Below are positions 25,907 to 33,874 of a stretch of 64,000 bases of DNA, one piece after another (positions within the stretch are counted from its first letter, which is position 1; each line of letters starts with the position of its first letter). This DNA is from Gemmata massiliana (GTDB lineage Bacteria > Planctomycetota > Planctomycetia > Gemmatales > Gemmataceae). The stretch spans positions 243,324 through 307,323 of the forward strand of contig HG799465.1 of the NCBI GenBank assembly GCA_000531095.1, written 5' to 3'. The notes beneath the pieces were generated by a model. The model had not been told where the DNA came from, searched no databases, and worked only from the letters and a program-made list of their open reading frames with translations. The translations under genes and the position numbers were made by a program.

Positions 25907-25935
25907 AAGGGTCGACCGATCAACGGTCGACCCTT
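25907..25935 (-). terminator. rho-independent-type hairpin downstream of the 33-residue lipoprotein
   Basis: Perfect 12-bp stem AAGGGTCGACCG / CGGTCGACCCTT (25907-25918 with 25924-25935). In the minus direction it follows the stop at 25977 by about 40 bases and is trailed by TGTCGTTTTC. Confidence 0.7.
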
Positions 25936-25976
25936 GTTCCACGCGAACGTGGTGCCCGCCATAAGCGGGCATCGAA

Positions 25977-26078
25977 TTACTTGCCCGAAGCCGGCTTGGT
26001 CGTGGCGGTAGCGCCGCCGCAGCCAACAACGGTGGAGACGGTCAGGGCGACGACGAGGGCGGCGATAACCTTCTTCAT
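25977..26078 (-). CDS. 33-residue predicted lipoprotein
   Basis: Too short for usual ORF cut-offs. ATG 26078 is preceded by GAGGAG six bases upstream. The protein is MKKVIAALVVALTVSTVVGC followed by GGATATTKPASGK: basic start, hydrophobic core, lipobox VVGC, and a short Thr/Lys tail. Own terminator at 25907. Good signals at both ends make it a real gene despite its size. Function unknown; abundant small lipoproteins of this kind may be envelope components. Confidence 0.7.
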   Translation of the reverse strand: MKKVIAALVVALTVSTVVGCGGATATTKPASGK

Positions 26079-26570
26079 GGGATACTCCTCGGAACGGTGA
26101 CGTACAGGTGGAACAACAGAGAGGTTCCTCGCGTCGCCCGGACGTCCCGGGGTTGCGGCCTTCTGTTTTGTTGGGGTTTAAACAAACCCACCACATGCTT
26201 CAGGCAAATTCGGTCTGACGTAGTGCGTAACTCGTTTCCGAATTACGGGTTCCGGTGCCATCATTGCCGATTCATGCGATCAATCCGTTTCACCCACGCC
26301 CACATAGATACGAAGCCGGGAAGGATATTCCCGAAAAATTTTCACCTCTCGAAATTTTCCTCCCTATTGTGATCCCGCTCCCCGGTTCTCGTCTGTGCTG
26401 AAAGCCGAAACGGGAGTGGAACTTCGGTGGTCCGGGATTCGTGAAATATCGAGTCCCGAAATCCGAAACTTTGGAACGCGAAACTTGTGGCGGCGTGAGA
26501 ACAGCGCGGCGCGCGAACAAAGTTCGGGAATAAACCCCGTGGTTCGGGTTCGTAAGGGTGAGGGTCGGGT
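26079..26570. other. 492-bp gene-free interval upstream of an ECF sigma gene
   Basis: Contains A+T-rich runs near 26325-26370 (GAAAAATTTTCACC, CGAAATTTTCC) in an otherwise G+C-rich region, a plausible promoter zone for the divergent lipoprotein and sigma-factor genes. No ORF supported. Confidence 0.45.
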
Positions 26571-27122
26571 ATGGCGTCTTCCGGCGGGCTACCCCAGTTA
26601 ATCGACGCCCATTATGAAGCCCTCTACCGGTACGCCTACCGACTGAGCGGGTCCGCGGCGGACGCCGAGGATCTGACGCAAGAAACGTTCGGGAAGGCAC
26701 TCGCCCGGTTGCCCCAGCTCCGCGAACTGGACCGCGCTCGAGCGTGGCTGTTCCGGATCTTGCGGAACCTGTATTTGCACAAAGTGCGGGACCAGAAGCG
26801 GCACAAAGTCGTCCCGCTCGATGCTGTGGGCGACCTGCCCCAGCAAACCGGCGACGACTCGGTGCCGGAAATTGACCCGGTGAAGCTCCAGCACGTGCTG
26901 GACGAATTGGATGAGACGTTTCGCACGCCCATCATCCTGTTCTATTTTGAAGAGTTCAGTTACCGCGACATTGCCGAGCAAATGGAGTTGCCGATCGGAA
27001 CCGTGATGTCGCGTTTGGCCCGGGGCAAGGCGTACCTCAGAACCCGCCTCAGCCCGGCCGACGAAGCGGACCGCGAACGGACCGCGCCCGCTCCGAAGAA
27101 GGTGACCGATGGACTGCCGTGA
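26571..27122 (+). CDS. ECF-type RNA polymerase sigma factor
   Basis: 183 residues. Region 2: LIDAHYEALYRYAYRLSGS, DAEDLTQETFGKALARL, RAWLFRILRNLYLHKVRD. Region 4: LDETFRTPIILFYFEEFSYRDIAEQMELPIGTVMSRLARGKAYLR. No C-terminal extension, unlike the sigma factor at 7469. The gene overlaps the next one by 14 bases, typical of a sigma/anti-sigma pair. Likely autoregulated and held inactive by the product of 27109. Confidence 0.92.
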   Translation: MASSGGLPQLIDAHYEALYRYAYRLSGSAADAEDLTQETFGKALARLPQLRELDRARAWLFRILRNLYLHKVRDQKRHKVVPLDAVGDLPQQTGDDSVPEIDPVKLQHVLDELDETFRTPIILFYFEEFSYRDIAEQMELPIGTVMSRLARGKAYLRTRLSPADEADRERTAPAPKKVTDGLP

Positions 27123-27876
27123 CGCACAATTTTACCTCCGACTCCGCCGCCACGCGACCGACGAACTCGGTCCGGACGTGACCGGCCCGCTCGACGACCA
27201 CCTGGCAACGTGCCCGGCGTGCGCCGCGAACGGCCGCGTGATCGCGTCGTTCGACCGCGCCGTTGTGCGGGCCATGATCGCGGTGCCGGTCCCGAGCGGG
27301 CTTCGTAGCCAGTTACTGGCCCGCGTCGCCGAGAAACGGGGCGCGGACCTGCGCCGGAAGGCGTACCGGGCCGTGGCCGCTCTCGCCGCATCGGTCCTGT
27401 TTGTGGGCATCGCGTTCGGGGTATTCACCAACACGCGCCCCAAAGTCGACGCCGACGCTCTCGTTCAAAGGGCCGACGAGCAACTGAGCGATCCCGAGCG
27501 CTCGACACGCGAGTGGCTCACCGCCCAGAAGCTCCCGGACCGGCTCCCGGACGAATGGGGGCTGGACTATTACCTCGTGATGCACCGCGGGCACGAGATG
27601 ATTAACAGCGAGTACGTGCCGGTGTACGTACCGGTGATCGTGTTCCGGAGTTCGGACCCGCGCGACCCCACCGCGTTCGCGAAAGTGTATTTGTTCCCCA
27701 ACAACGGCCGGTTCGACCTCAAGAACGTCCAGGACGCCCAGGCCTCGCTCACCACGGCCCGGGTCGTTGTCGGGCAGGGTGATCTGCGCGGCGTGACCTA
27801 CGTGATTGTCCACACCGGTGGCCCCCACGACGGACTCAAGCAGTTCCGCAGAAACCTCAACGGCCCTGGGGTCTGA
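27109..27876 (+). CDS. membrane anti-sigma factor with zinc-finger domain
   Basis: 255 residues. N-terminal putative-zinc-finger anti-sigma domain (DDHLATCPACAAN; H-x3-C-x2-C), one membrane helix (VAALAASVLFVGIAFGVF, about 86-103), and a periplasmic domain of about 150 residues with VPVYVPVIVFRSSD and GDLRGVTYVIVHTGGPHD. Start overlaps the sigma gene, implying translational coupling. It should bind the ECF factor in the cytoplasm and release it on an envelope signal. Ends before a strong terminator at 27897. Confidence 0.85.
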   Translation: MDCRDAQFYLRLRRHATDELGPDVTGPLDDHLATCPACAANGRVIASFDRAVVRAMIAVPVPSGLRSQLLARVAEKRGADLRRKAYRAVAALAASVLFVGIAFGVFTNTRPKVDADALVQRADEQLSDPERSTREWLTAQKLPDRLPDEWGLDYYLVMHRGHEMINSEYVPVYVPVIVFRSSDPRDPTAFAKVYLFPNNGRFDLKNVQDAQASLTTARVVVGQGDLRGVTYVIVHTGGPHDGLKQFRRNLNGPGV

Positions 27877-27896
27877 ACGTCCGCCCTCTGCTTTCC

Positions 27897-27933
27897 ACCG
27901 CGCCCCGGTCGCCAGACCGGGGCGCGGTCATTT
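27897..27933 (+). terminator. terminator after the sigma/anti-sigma operon
   Basis: Perfect 14-bp stem ACCGCGCCCCGGTC / GACCGGGGCGCGGT around GCCA, then CATTTG. It lies 20 bp after the anti-sigma stop and 65 bp before the selenoprotein ATG, so the latter has its own promoter. Confidence 0.75.
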
Positions 27934-27993
27934 GCTGCGTACAATTCCCGTGTCGGTGACGCGCCGACGCTCCACGTCTCATTGAGGTGCATC

Positions 27994-28233
27994 ATGAACA
28001 TCGAACTGAGGTACTGCTCGCTCTGAGGGTACGAGCCCAAAGCCGTCAGTTTGACGGCCACGCTGTTGAGCAATTTGAAGCAGAAGATTAAGGGGCTGAC
28101 CCTCGTCCCCGCGGGCGGCGGGTGCTTTGAGGTGATGCTCGACGGCGAGTTGATTTACTCGAAACTCAAAACCGGCCAGTTCCCCGACGAACAGACCGTT
28201 CTCGAATCCGTCCGGGGCAAATTGAAGAAATAG
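27994..28233 (+). CDS. SelW-like (Rdx family) selenoprotein, UGA at 28024 read as selenocysteine
   Basis: Reading through one in-frame TGA gives a 79-residue thioredoxin-like Rdx protein: MNIELRYCSLUGYEPKA, then LLSNLKQKIKGL, AGGGCFEVMLDGELIYSKL, KTGQFPDEQTV. The Y-C-x-x-U-G-Y active site and the GGG-FEV-DGELIYSK-TGxFP blocks are exactly the SelW pattern; cysteine homologues have Cys at the same place. ATG 27994 has GAGG six bases upstream. A SECIS-like hairpin follows the TGA. No other stop interrupts the frame. ORF finders start at TTG 28051 and lose the active site. Role by family: small redox protein, probably acting on glutathione or thiol partners. Requires Sec machinery elsewhere. Confidence 0.85.
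28042..28058 (+). promoter_or_regulatory. bacterial SECIS-like hairpin
   Basis: Perfect 7-bp stem GCCGTCA / TGACGGC with a GTT loop, inside the coding sequence. The loop begins 22 bases after the UGA at 28024-28026 and its first base is G, both within what is known of bacterial SECIS elements recognised by SelB. There is no unpaired U bulge as in E. coli fdhF, but bacterial elements vary. Confidence 0.7.
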
Positions 28234-28276
28234 CCTCGATCGTTCGTCACAACTCCCAGCAACGGCTCGAAATCCG

Positions 28277-28296
28277 TGCGCCAAAGGACTGGCGCA
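28277..28296 (+). terminator. weak terminator-like hairpin after the selenoprotein gene
   Basis: 7-bp stem TGCGCCA / TGGCGCA around AAGGAC, followed by TTGCGTTTCTTCC. Positioned 43 bases after the stop. The T tract is interrupted, so termination strength is uncertain. Confidence 0.4.
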
Positions 28297-28358
28297 TTGC
28301 GTTTCTTCCGCATCACGGTGATAATTTCGTCGGTCCCACCCCTCTCATGGAGACCGCT

Positions 28359-30014
28359 ATGCCCCGCCGGTCACTTGTTGTGCCGTTCGGCATTCTGTTC
28401 ACGTGTCTCGTGCTCGTTCCGGCCTGCAAGAAAAAGCCGGCTCCTACTGCGGCCCCCCCGGAGCCGAGTGCTCCCACGAGCACCGTCAGTTCCGATTACC
28501 TGCTGTTCGCCCACCTGAACGTGAAAGACATCCGCGACGGTGCCATCTTCACCGAGGTGAAGCAAGCGTTCGCAAAGGCAGGCGGCGGGTCCGATTGGGA
28601 CCAACTCGAAGGTCGAATCGGTCGCGAGACCGGGGTCAAACCGACCGATGTCGACGCGGTGACTGTCTGCGTGACCGAGGCTCCGGCGCGAGGGGAGCCG
28701 AACTTCGTCCTGATCGTCGCGGCCAACAAGCCGATACCCAAAACCTCTGCTTTCGGGCTGAACCCGCAAGCGAAGCCCGACGCCCGCGGCTTCTACCAGA
28801 TGCCGGGCGGGGGACTCATTCACTTCCCGAACGACAAGACGGCGGTTCTACTCAGCCCGGCACTCGTTCCGCAGTATCTGGAAGGGTACGCCAAGAACCA
28901 AACTAGCGGTTGGCCGCTTACCCCGGACCTCACGCGATCCGCCGCGGGGCACACGGCATTCGTAGTCGCTCGGTTGGACAAGTTGCCAGCCGAAGCGCGA
29001 AACGGCAACGAATTTAAAGATTTCGCACCATTCCTGACCGCTCGTACTGTCACCGTGACGGCCGACTTGAAGGGTAAGGAACTGAGCACTACGGCCCGCG
29101 TCACGTTCCCGGACGCGACCGCGGCCGGCCGAGCCAAAGAAAAGGGCCAAGAGCTAATCAAAATGGCGACCAGCGAGGTCGAGAAGCTCATGACGAGCAA
29201 ATCCGACTTCGCGGCCGTGCTACCCGCTGTTAAGGAAGCTCACCGCGCACTCCAGGCGGCCAGGGTCGAAGTGTCCGGGTCGGACCTGACCCTCGCGGCC
29301 GGCTACAAGGTCGACTTCGACCTTGGGCAAATGGTCACCGAGGCCGTGAAGAAGGTCCGGGGTTCGGCCGAAAAAATAACGACCACCAACAACTTCAAGC
29401 AGATCGGAATCGCCCTGCACAGCTACCACGACGCAAACGGCCAGGTTCCCGTACATGGAGTCGGGCCAAAGGGCGCGCTGCTCACAACGTCGCTCTTCGA
29501 TAAGACGAATAAGAAACCGCAGCCGCTCTTGAGTTGGCGCGTCGCGATTCTGCCGTACCTCGAACAGGACAACCTCTACCGACAGTTCAAGCTCGACGAA
29601 CCGTGGGACAGCGAGCACAACAAGAAACTCATCGACAAGATGCCCAAAGTGTTCGCACCGGTCGGTAAACCGGGCAAGCCGGGCTACACCCACACGCAGA
29701 TGGTCGTTGGCCCGAACGCTCTACAACTGCCGTCCGTCCGTATCCCCACCTCGTTCCCGGACGGCACGTCGAACACAATTGCGGCTATCGAGGCGGCCGA
29801 ACCGGTCATCTGGACCAAGCCGGACGACGTGATGTTGCCGGGCGCCGCACTGCCGAAGGATCTCAAGAAGAAGTTCGGCGGATTGCAGCCGGGTGGGTTC
29901 ACCGTTGTGATGTGGGACGGCTCGGCCCGATTCATCCCCGATACGGTCAGCGAACGAACCCTCGGCCTGCTTCTCAATCCAAAGGACGATCAGGTGATTC
30001 CGTCCGACTGGTGA
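28359..30014 (+). CDS. lipoprotein with C-terminal DUF1559 domain
   Basis: About 551 residues. Signal with lipobox LVPAC near residue 23, a Pro-rich linker, a long N-terminal domain (YLLFAHLNVKDIRDG ... ARLDKLPAEARNG), then DUF1559 from about residue 345: TTNNFKQIGIALHSYHDANG, LLSWRVAILPYLEQDNLYRQF, FPDGTSNTIAAIEA, VVMWDGSARFIPDTVSERTL. Usual DUF1559 proteins begin with a type IV pilin-like N-methylation helix; here a lipid anchor and another domain replace it. ATG 28359 has GGAGA 7 bases upstream, better than ATG 28347. Expected on the membrane surface; function unknown. Confidence 0.85.
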   Translation: MPRRSLVVPFGILFTCLVLVPACKKKPAPTAAPPEPSAPTSTVSSDYLLFAHLNVKDIRDGAIFTEVKQAFAKAGGGSDWDQLEGRIGRETGVKPTDVDAVTVCVTEAPARGEPNFVLIVAANKPIPKTSAFGLNPQAKPDARGFYQMPGGGLIHFPNDKTAVLLSPALVPQYLEGYAKNQTSGWPLTPDLTRSAAGHTAFVVARLDKLPAEARNGNEFKDFAPFLTARTVTVTADLKGKELSTTARVTFPDATAAGRAKEKGQELIKMATSEVEKLMTSKSDFAAVLPAVKEAHRALQAARVEVSGSDLTLAAGYKVDFDLGQMVTEAVKKVRGSAEKITTTNNFKQIGIALHSYHDANGQVPVHGVGPKGALLTTSLFDKTNKKPQPLLSWRVAILPYLEQDNLYRQFKLDEPWDSEHNKKLIDKMPKVFAPVGKPGKPGYTHTQMVVGPNALQLPSVRIPTSFPDGTSNTIAAIEAAEPVIWTKPDDVMLPGAALPKDLKKKFGGLQPGGFTVVMWDGSARFIPDTVSERTLGLLLNPKDDQVIPSDW

Positions 30015-30029
30015 AGCGTACAAAACACG

Positions 30030-30058
30030 AGCGGCCCGCCAAAAGGCGGGCCGCTTTC
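30030..30058. terminator. bidirectional terminator
   Basis: Perfect 11-bp stem AGCGGCCCGCC / GGCGGGCCGCT with AAAA loop, followed by TTTCGT on the plus strand. It separates the convergent DUF1559 and response-regulator genes. Confidence 0.8.
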
Positions 30059-30074
30059 GTACTCGAATCGCAAG

Positions 30075-30794
30075 TTACGCCCGCTGGACGGACTGGAACA
30101 GTTCACTCATCTTCATGCCCAGTGCCAGACAGATCCGGTACAGGGTTTCGATCGAGGCCGAGTTCTTGCCCAGTTCGATCTGGCTCAGGTACCCGAGCGA
30201 GACTCCGGTGCGGTCGCTCATGTTGGAGAGCGTCAGTGCCAGTGCCTTTCGGCGCTCGCGGATCGCCGCGCCGAGCGCCTCTTTGAGCGCGTCCTCGGTC
30301 ATCCGGAGGAGCCCCTGGCTCTCCAGGCACCGGTACACGATCTCGCGGAGCTGCTCGATCTGGAACGGCTTGGTCAGGTAGTCGCAGGTCTTCGCCCGGA
30401 GGCAGTTGATCGCGCTGTCCACCGACGGGTAGCCGGTGACGACGACGATGTTCGCGTCCGGTTGGTGGTCGCGGATCCAGCCGAACACCTGTTCCGCTTC
30501 GAGCCCCGGGAGCACGTAGTCCAGCACGATCAGGTGGTACCGCCGGCCCGACGAGAGCGCGGACTCCACCATCATCGGGTCGGACACGACCTCGGTCACG
30601 AAGTCGCGGTTGTTGAGCGCGGCCTGGATGACGGCGCACGTGTGCGGGTCGTCGTCCAGGATGAGAATGTGGATGTCACCCGAGGACTGAAGTTCCCGCG
30701 ACGCGGGCATCGCTTGTGGTTTCGGCGGCGGCGTCATGATCGGGTACAACGGTTTGGGTGTCTGGGTCAAACGGTCCTCAATGTCGTAAGGCAC
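30075..30794 (-). CDS. response regulator with XRE-type helix-turn-helix output
   Basis: 239 residues. A Pro-rich N-terminal lead (1-38) precedes a receiver domain with ILILDDDPHT, phospho-acceptor Asp in LIVLDYVLPG, the TGYPSVDSA switch and YLTKPF. The output (about 165-235) is a Cro/CI-type HTH: LSNMSDRTGVSLGYLSQIELGKNSASIETLYRICLALGM. Receiver plus XRE HTH is uncommon; most regulators carry winged-helix, LuxR or Fis outputs. Lies 5 bp downstream of the histidine-kinase gene, so they form one operon and very likely a signalling pair. Target promoters unknown. Confidence 0.88.
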   Translation of the reverse strand: MPYDIEDRLTQTPKPLYPIMTPPPKPQAMPASRELQSSGDIHILILDDDPHTCAVIQAALNNRDFVTEVVSDPMMVESALSSGRRYHLIVLDYVLPGLEAEQVFGWIRDHQPDANIVVVTGYPSVDSAINCLRAKTCDYLTKPFQIEQLREIVYRCLESQGLLRMTEDALKEALGAAIRERRKALALTLSNMSDRTGVSLGYLSQIELGKNSASIETLYRICLALGMKMSELFQSVQRA

Positions 30795-30799
30795 GGTGG

Positions 30800-32032
30800 C
30801 TAACCTCCGACCGCGTTAGCGGTGACAGATCCGGACACGGCCGGGGGTCGGGCGGCCGCCAGCGGCAGCACGACCCGCACCTGAGTGCCGGTTCCGGGTG
30901 ATGGTACGGGTTCGAGTTGAATTCCCCCGCGGTGCGAACACAGCACCCGGTAAACGATGGCCAGTCCTAGCCCACGGTGGCGCACTTTAGTGGTAAAGAA
31001 CGGTTCCACGAACAGCCGCCGCCGCACCTCCGGCTTGATCCCCGGGCCGGTGTCCGAAACGGTGATTTGGAGGTACCCGCCGACCCCGACGCGCCCCAGG
31101 TACCCCCGGGCGTCCGCGTCGCTCAGTTCGACCGGCCGGGCGGAAACCCGCACCACACCACCCGATGGGCACGCTTCGACGGCGTTTTCCAGCAGGTGCC
31201 CGAGCACGATCTGGAGCGGACCGGCCTCGACCGCGGCAGGCGGCAGGTTCGGTGCGAAGTCTTTTTCGATCCGGATCCCGTTCTGAGCCGCGATCTTCAA
31301 CCGCGTTTCTTCTTTTGCCAGTGCCAGGCTCACGGTGCCCGGGTTCGGCTTCACCTGTCCGCTGCGGCTCAGGTGGTGCAGTTGCTGGGTAAATTGAATC
31401 CCGCGCTGCCCGACTTTGCCGATCTCGGCTACGAAACTTGCGGGTTGCGAACCGGGCTGCAGCAACGGGAGCGTGAGGTCCGAGAACCCGATGATCCCTT
31501 GGAGCAAGTTGTCGAAATCGTGCGCCATGCGCCCGGCGATGACGGCGACGTCACCGAGCCGTTGGTACAGGCGCTCGGGATCGATCACGGGACCGATGAG
31601 GGACGAAAGCGCGGGAGCGCGTTCGACGGTCTTGGCCACGAGAGCGAGGTAGGCCCGCTCTCCGTCGGCCCAGGGCTGCCCGGCGGTCTTCTCGGCCCAC
31701 AGCACCCCGATCGGGCGCCCGGCCGGTTGGACGGCCGCGAACACGCGCCCCGTCGTTCCGGGAACCGAGTACAGGACCGTGGACTCGCCGCTCTTGAGCC
31801 GGCGCAAGGCATCGGGTACTTCGGGCGGGGCCGGAACGTCGATCTCTAGTCCGGCCTGAACTGTTTTCGTTACTGAGGCGCTGTCACTGGCCCACACGAA
31901 CCCGCACGCACGCCACCCGCACGCACGTGCCCAGCCGGACAAGAGTGCATCGAACGCGGCCGGCTCGGTGGTTTCTTGCCACCAGTTCGGGACATAAGCG
32001 AGTGCAGCAGTTAGCGTTCCGGGTGTGGACAT
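30800..32032 (-). CDS. GAF-domain sensor histidine kinase, probably soluble
   Basis: 410 residues without membrane segments. A GAF-like sensor occupies about 15-150 (FVWASDSASVTK, VFAAVQPAGRPIGVLWAEK, GERAYLALVAKTVERA). The phospho-acceptor is in AGRMAHDFDNLLQGIIG (NtrB-type H box with Asp where Asn is usual). The ATPase has N box HLLENAVEACPSGG, G1 VSDTGPGI, F box FVEPFFTTK and G2 GLGLAIVYRVL. It should phosphorylate the receiver-XRE protein encoded 5 bp downstream. A 447-bp gene-free region lies upstream. Confidence 0.88.
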   Translation of the reverse strand: MSTPGTLTAALAYVPNWWQETTEPAAFDALLSGWARACGWRACGFVWASDSASVTKTVQAGLEIDVPAPPEVPDALRRLKSGESTVLYSVPGTTGRVFAAVQPAGRPIGVLWAEKTAGQPWADGERAYLALVAKTVERAPALSSLIGPVIDPERLYQRLGDVAVIAGRMAHDFDNLLQGIIGFSDLTLPLLQPGSQPASFVAEIGKVGQRGIQFTQQLHHLSRSGQVKPNPGTVSLALAKEETRLKIAAQNGIRIEKDFAPNLPPAAVEAGPLQIVLGHLLENAVEACPSGGVVRVSARPVELSDADARGYLGRVGVGGYLQITVSDTGPGIKPEVRRRLFVEPFFTTKVRHRGLGLAIVYRVLCSHRGGIQLEPVPSPGTGTQVRVVLPLAAARPPAVSGSVTANAVGG

Positions 32033-32414
32033 CTACGGCTCTCCGGACCGTCGGCATGAACGAGTTCGGCCGGGTTTGGTGCGACCTGAATTCAGGGAAT
32101 TCATCCTGTATCTAGAACGGGCGTGAACGAAGTCAACCGGGTTATATCGCTTCAGCCGAATCGACGGATCACGCGGGGAGATAGGACCGATACAGAGACA
32201 CTAACAACAGTATGCTACTAACTGAGTTAGCGATCCGGAGCCGGGATGCGAATTACAAAATTAACAGCAAACTGCGAGCCGAAAGTGATTGCTAATTTTG
32301 TCGTTCCCGGAGCGAAAAATGCAAACAGGCTTGGGAAATCACTTCATACAAGAAGAACGCTGGGAACTGTCTACCTGTGCGGTCACTACCGCTGATGTAC
32401 CCTGAAAAAGTAAC
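32033..32414. other. gene-free interval upstream of the kinase operon
   Basis: About 380 bp with lower G+C (ACAGTATGCTACTAACTGAG, TGCTAATTTTGTCGTTCC). Promoter region for the minus-strand kinase operon on one side; the terminator of the HEAT-repeat gene lies just beyond it. No ORF supported. Confidence 0.45.
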
Positions 32415-32445
32415 GCCGGATGGGAGCCAAAGTCTCCCACCCGGC
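32415..32445 (-). terminator. rho-independent terminator of the HEAT-repeat gene
   Basis: 12-bp stem with one mismatch (GCCGGATGGGAG with CTCCCACCCGGC) around CCAAAGT. In the minus direction it lies 35 bases after the stop at 32480 and is followed by GTTACTTTTTC, a classic T tract. Confidence 0.8.
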
Positions 32446-32479
32446 TCCGATTTCCAGGATCGTCGCGGTAATCCCGGCG

Positions 32480-33691
32480 CTACTGTTTCTTTTCGGGGTC
32501 TTTCTTTGGCTCCGGTTTCTTCTCGATCTTCCGAATCGCGATCCCGGCCGCTTCACGAACCTTCACTTGTGGGTCCGCGAGACGCAATCGCAGCGCAACA
32601 ATCGTTTCCAGTGCCTCGGCTTTCACTCCCTTGTCGGGTGACATGAGATCAACGCCGAGGTGATCGTACCCCAACGCGGCGATCTCTTCGACGAGTGCAA
32701 GACGCACCTCGAAATCGGGCTGTTTGGACGGGTCGAGTAACGGGCGCAGCTCCTTGAGCCGGGCTTTCACTCCCGTCGGCCCGAGGGCCGACCCAAACGC
32801 TCGCACCGCGTCCACGCGGATGTCCTTCGTTTTGTCGGTCGTCGCTAGTTTGAATAAATCCTCTACGGCTGGGGCCGCGGCCGCCCCGAATGTCCCGAGG
32901 GTTCGTGCGGCACCTCGGCGCACCTCGTCCTCGGCGTCGGTAAGAGCGACAGTCAGCGCTTTAACGATCGGGTCGGACTTCTCCGCGAGTAACCCGATCG
33001 AAGCGAGTAGTTCGCGCCGGATATCGAGATCCTTTTCCGCACTGAGCATCGCGGCCATCGTTTCAGCGACGGTGGTCCCGGCTTCGGGAGTGACCCGCCC
33101 GAGTGCGTAAACCGCAGCAACACGAACCGACTTGGTAGTGTCTTTGAGTAACGGAATTAGTTCCGGAGCGGCCGATTTCGCCATCGCTCCGGCGAGTGCA
33201 AGGGCTTCTGCGGCGGCGATCCGAACCGCCGGCTCGGGATCTTTGAGCGCGGGCGTCAGAGATTCGACCCCGGCCGCGCACACGACAGGAAACTTGACCA
33301 TCGCGGCGATGATCTCTTTGCGAACCTTCGATTCCTTCTCTGTTTTGAGCACGTCGATCAGCGCCGGGGCGCCGTACTGTTTCATGTCCTCTTCGCGGAG
33401 CCCCGCGATCACGATCGCAGCTTGGGCGCGAACGGCCGCGCTCTTGTCGCTCCGGAGTACCGTGGTGACGTACTCGATCGCGCCCGTTCGGCGCTCCATG
33501 ATCCAGATTTTGCCCAGCGCATCGATCGCCAACGAGCGCTGCCGAACGGACTGCCCGGTCTGGGCAATGCTCGCCCACTCGCTGAACTTCTTGCCCTCGT
33601 AAACCGGGTCTTTGTCGTCCGCACTTATCTTGCTACCCGCCAGTACGACGAGCGCACACGCACTAACGACCCGTATGGTGGTAGCGAACAT
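32480..33691 (-). CDS. exported HEAT-repeat protein
   Basis: 403 residues. Signal peptide MFATTIRVVSACALVVLAGSKISA, then at least seven HEAT/PBS-lyase-type helical repeats, for example LTPALKDPEPAVRIAAAEALALAGA, LIPLLKDTTKSVRVAAVYALGRV and LTVALTDAEDEVRRGAARTLGTF, ending in a Lys/Pro/Glu tail. Such alpha-solenoids bind proteins; no catalytic residues. Start at 33691 is set by the signal peptide; the longer frame from 33757 adds a non-signal segment. Single-gene transcription unit with its own terminator. The partner is unknown. Confidence 0.85.
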   Translation of the reverse strand: MFATTIRVVSACALVVLAGSKISADDKDPVYEGKKFSEWASIAQTGQSVRQRSLAIDALGKIWIMERRTGAIEYVTTVLRSDKSAAVRAQAAIVIAGLREEDMKQYGAPALIDVLKTEKESKVRKEIIAAMVKFPVVCAAGVESLTPALKDPEPAVRIAAAEALALAGAMAKSAAPELIPLLKDTTKSVRVAAVYALGRVTPEAGTTVAETMAAMLSAEKDLDIRRELLASIGLLAEKSDPIVKALTVALTDAEDEVRRGAARTLGTFGAAAAPAVEDLFKLATTDKTKDIRVDAVRAFGSALGPTGVKARLKELRPLLDPSKQPDFEVRLALVEEIAALGYDHLGVDLMSPDKGVKAEALETIVALRLRLADPQVKVREAAGIAIRKIEKKPEPKKDPEKKQ

Positions 33692-33828
33692 GCTGTGGTC
33701 CCCGGAGCGACTGTTCAGCCAATCCCGATGATATGACGGACGTGACGAGCTGGTCAAACAGTTTCACCGCGTGGCCATTGCGTGCCCGGAACGAGAATCG
33801 CGATGCAATGAACCCGCACCAAAACTTC

Positions 33829-33860
33829 GTGTGTGGTGACTAACCGAAGTCACCACACAC
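33829..33860 (-). terminator. hairpin after the zinc-ribbon membrane protein gene
   Basis: Perfect 12-bp stem GTGTGTGGTGAC / GTCACCACACAC around TAACCGAA. Downstream of the minus-strand stop at 33875 and followed in that direction by GAAGTTTTGG. Confidence 0.7.
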
Positions 33861-33874
33861 GAACGAGTACGGCG

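Noticed and set aside
27994-28026. TGA at 28024 as an ordinary stop (10-codon ORF) or simple point mutation
   Set aside because: The stop falls exactly on the SelW redox position, and a correctly spaced hairpin follows; both would be coincidences.
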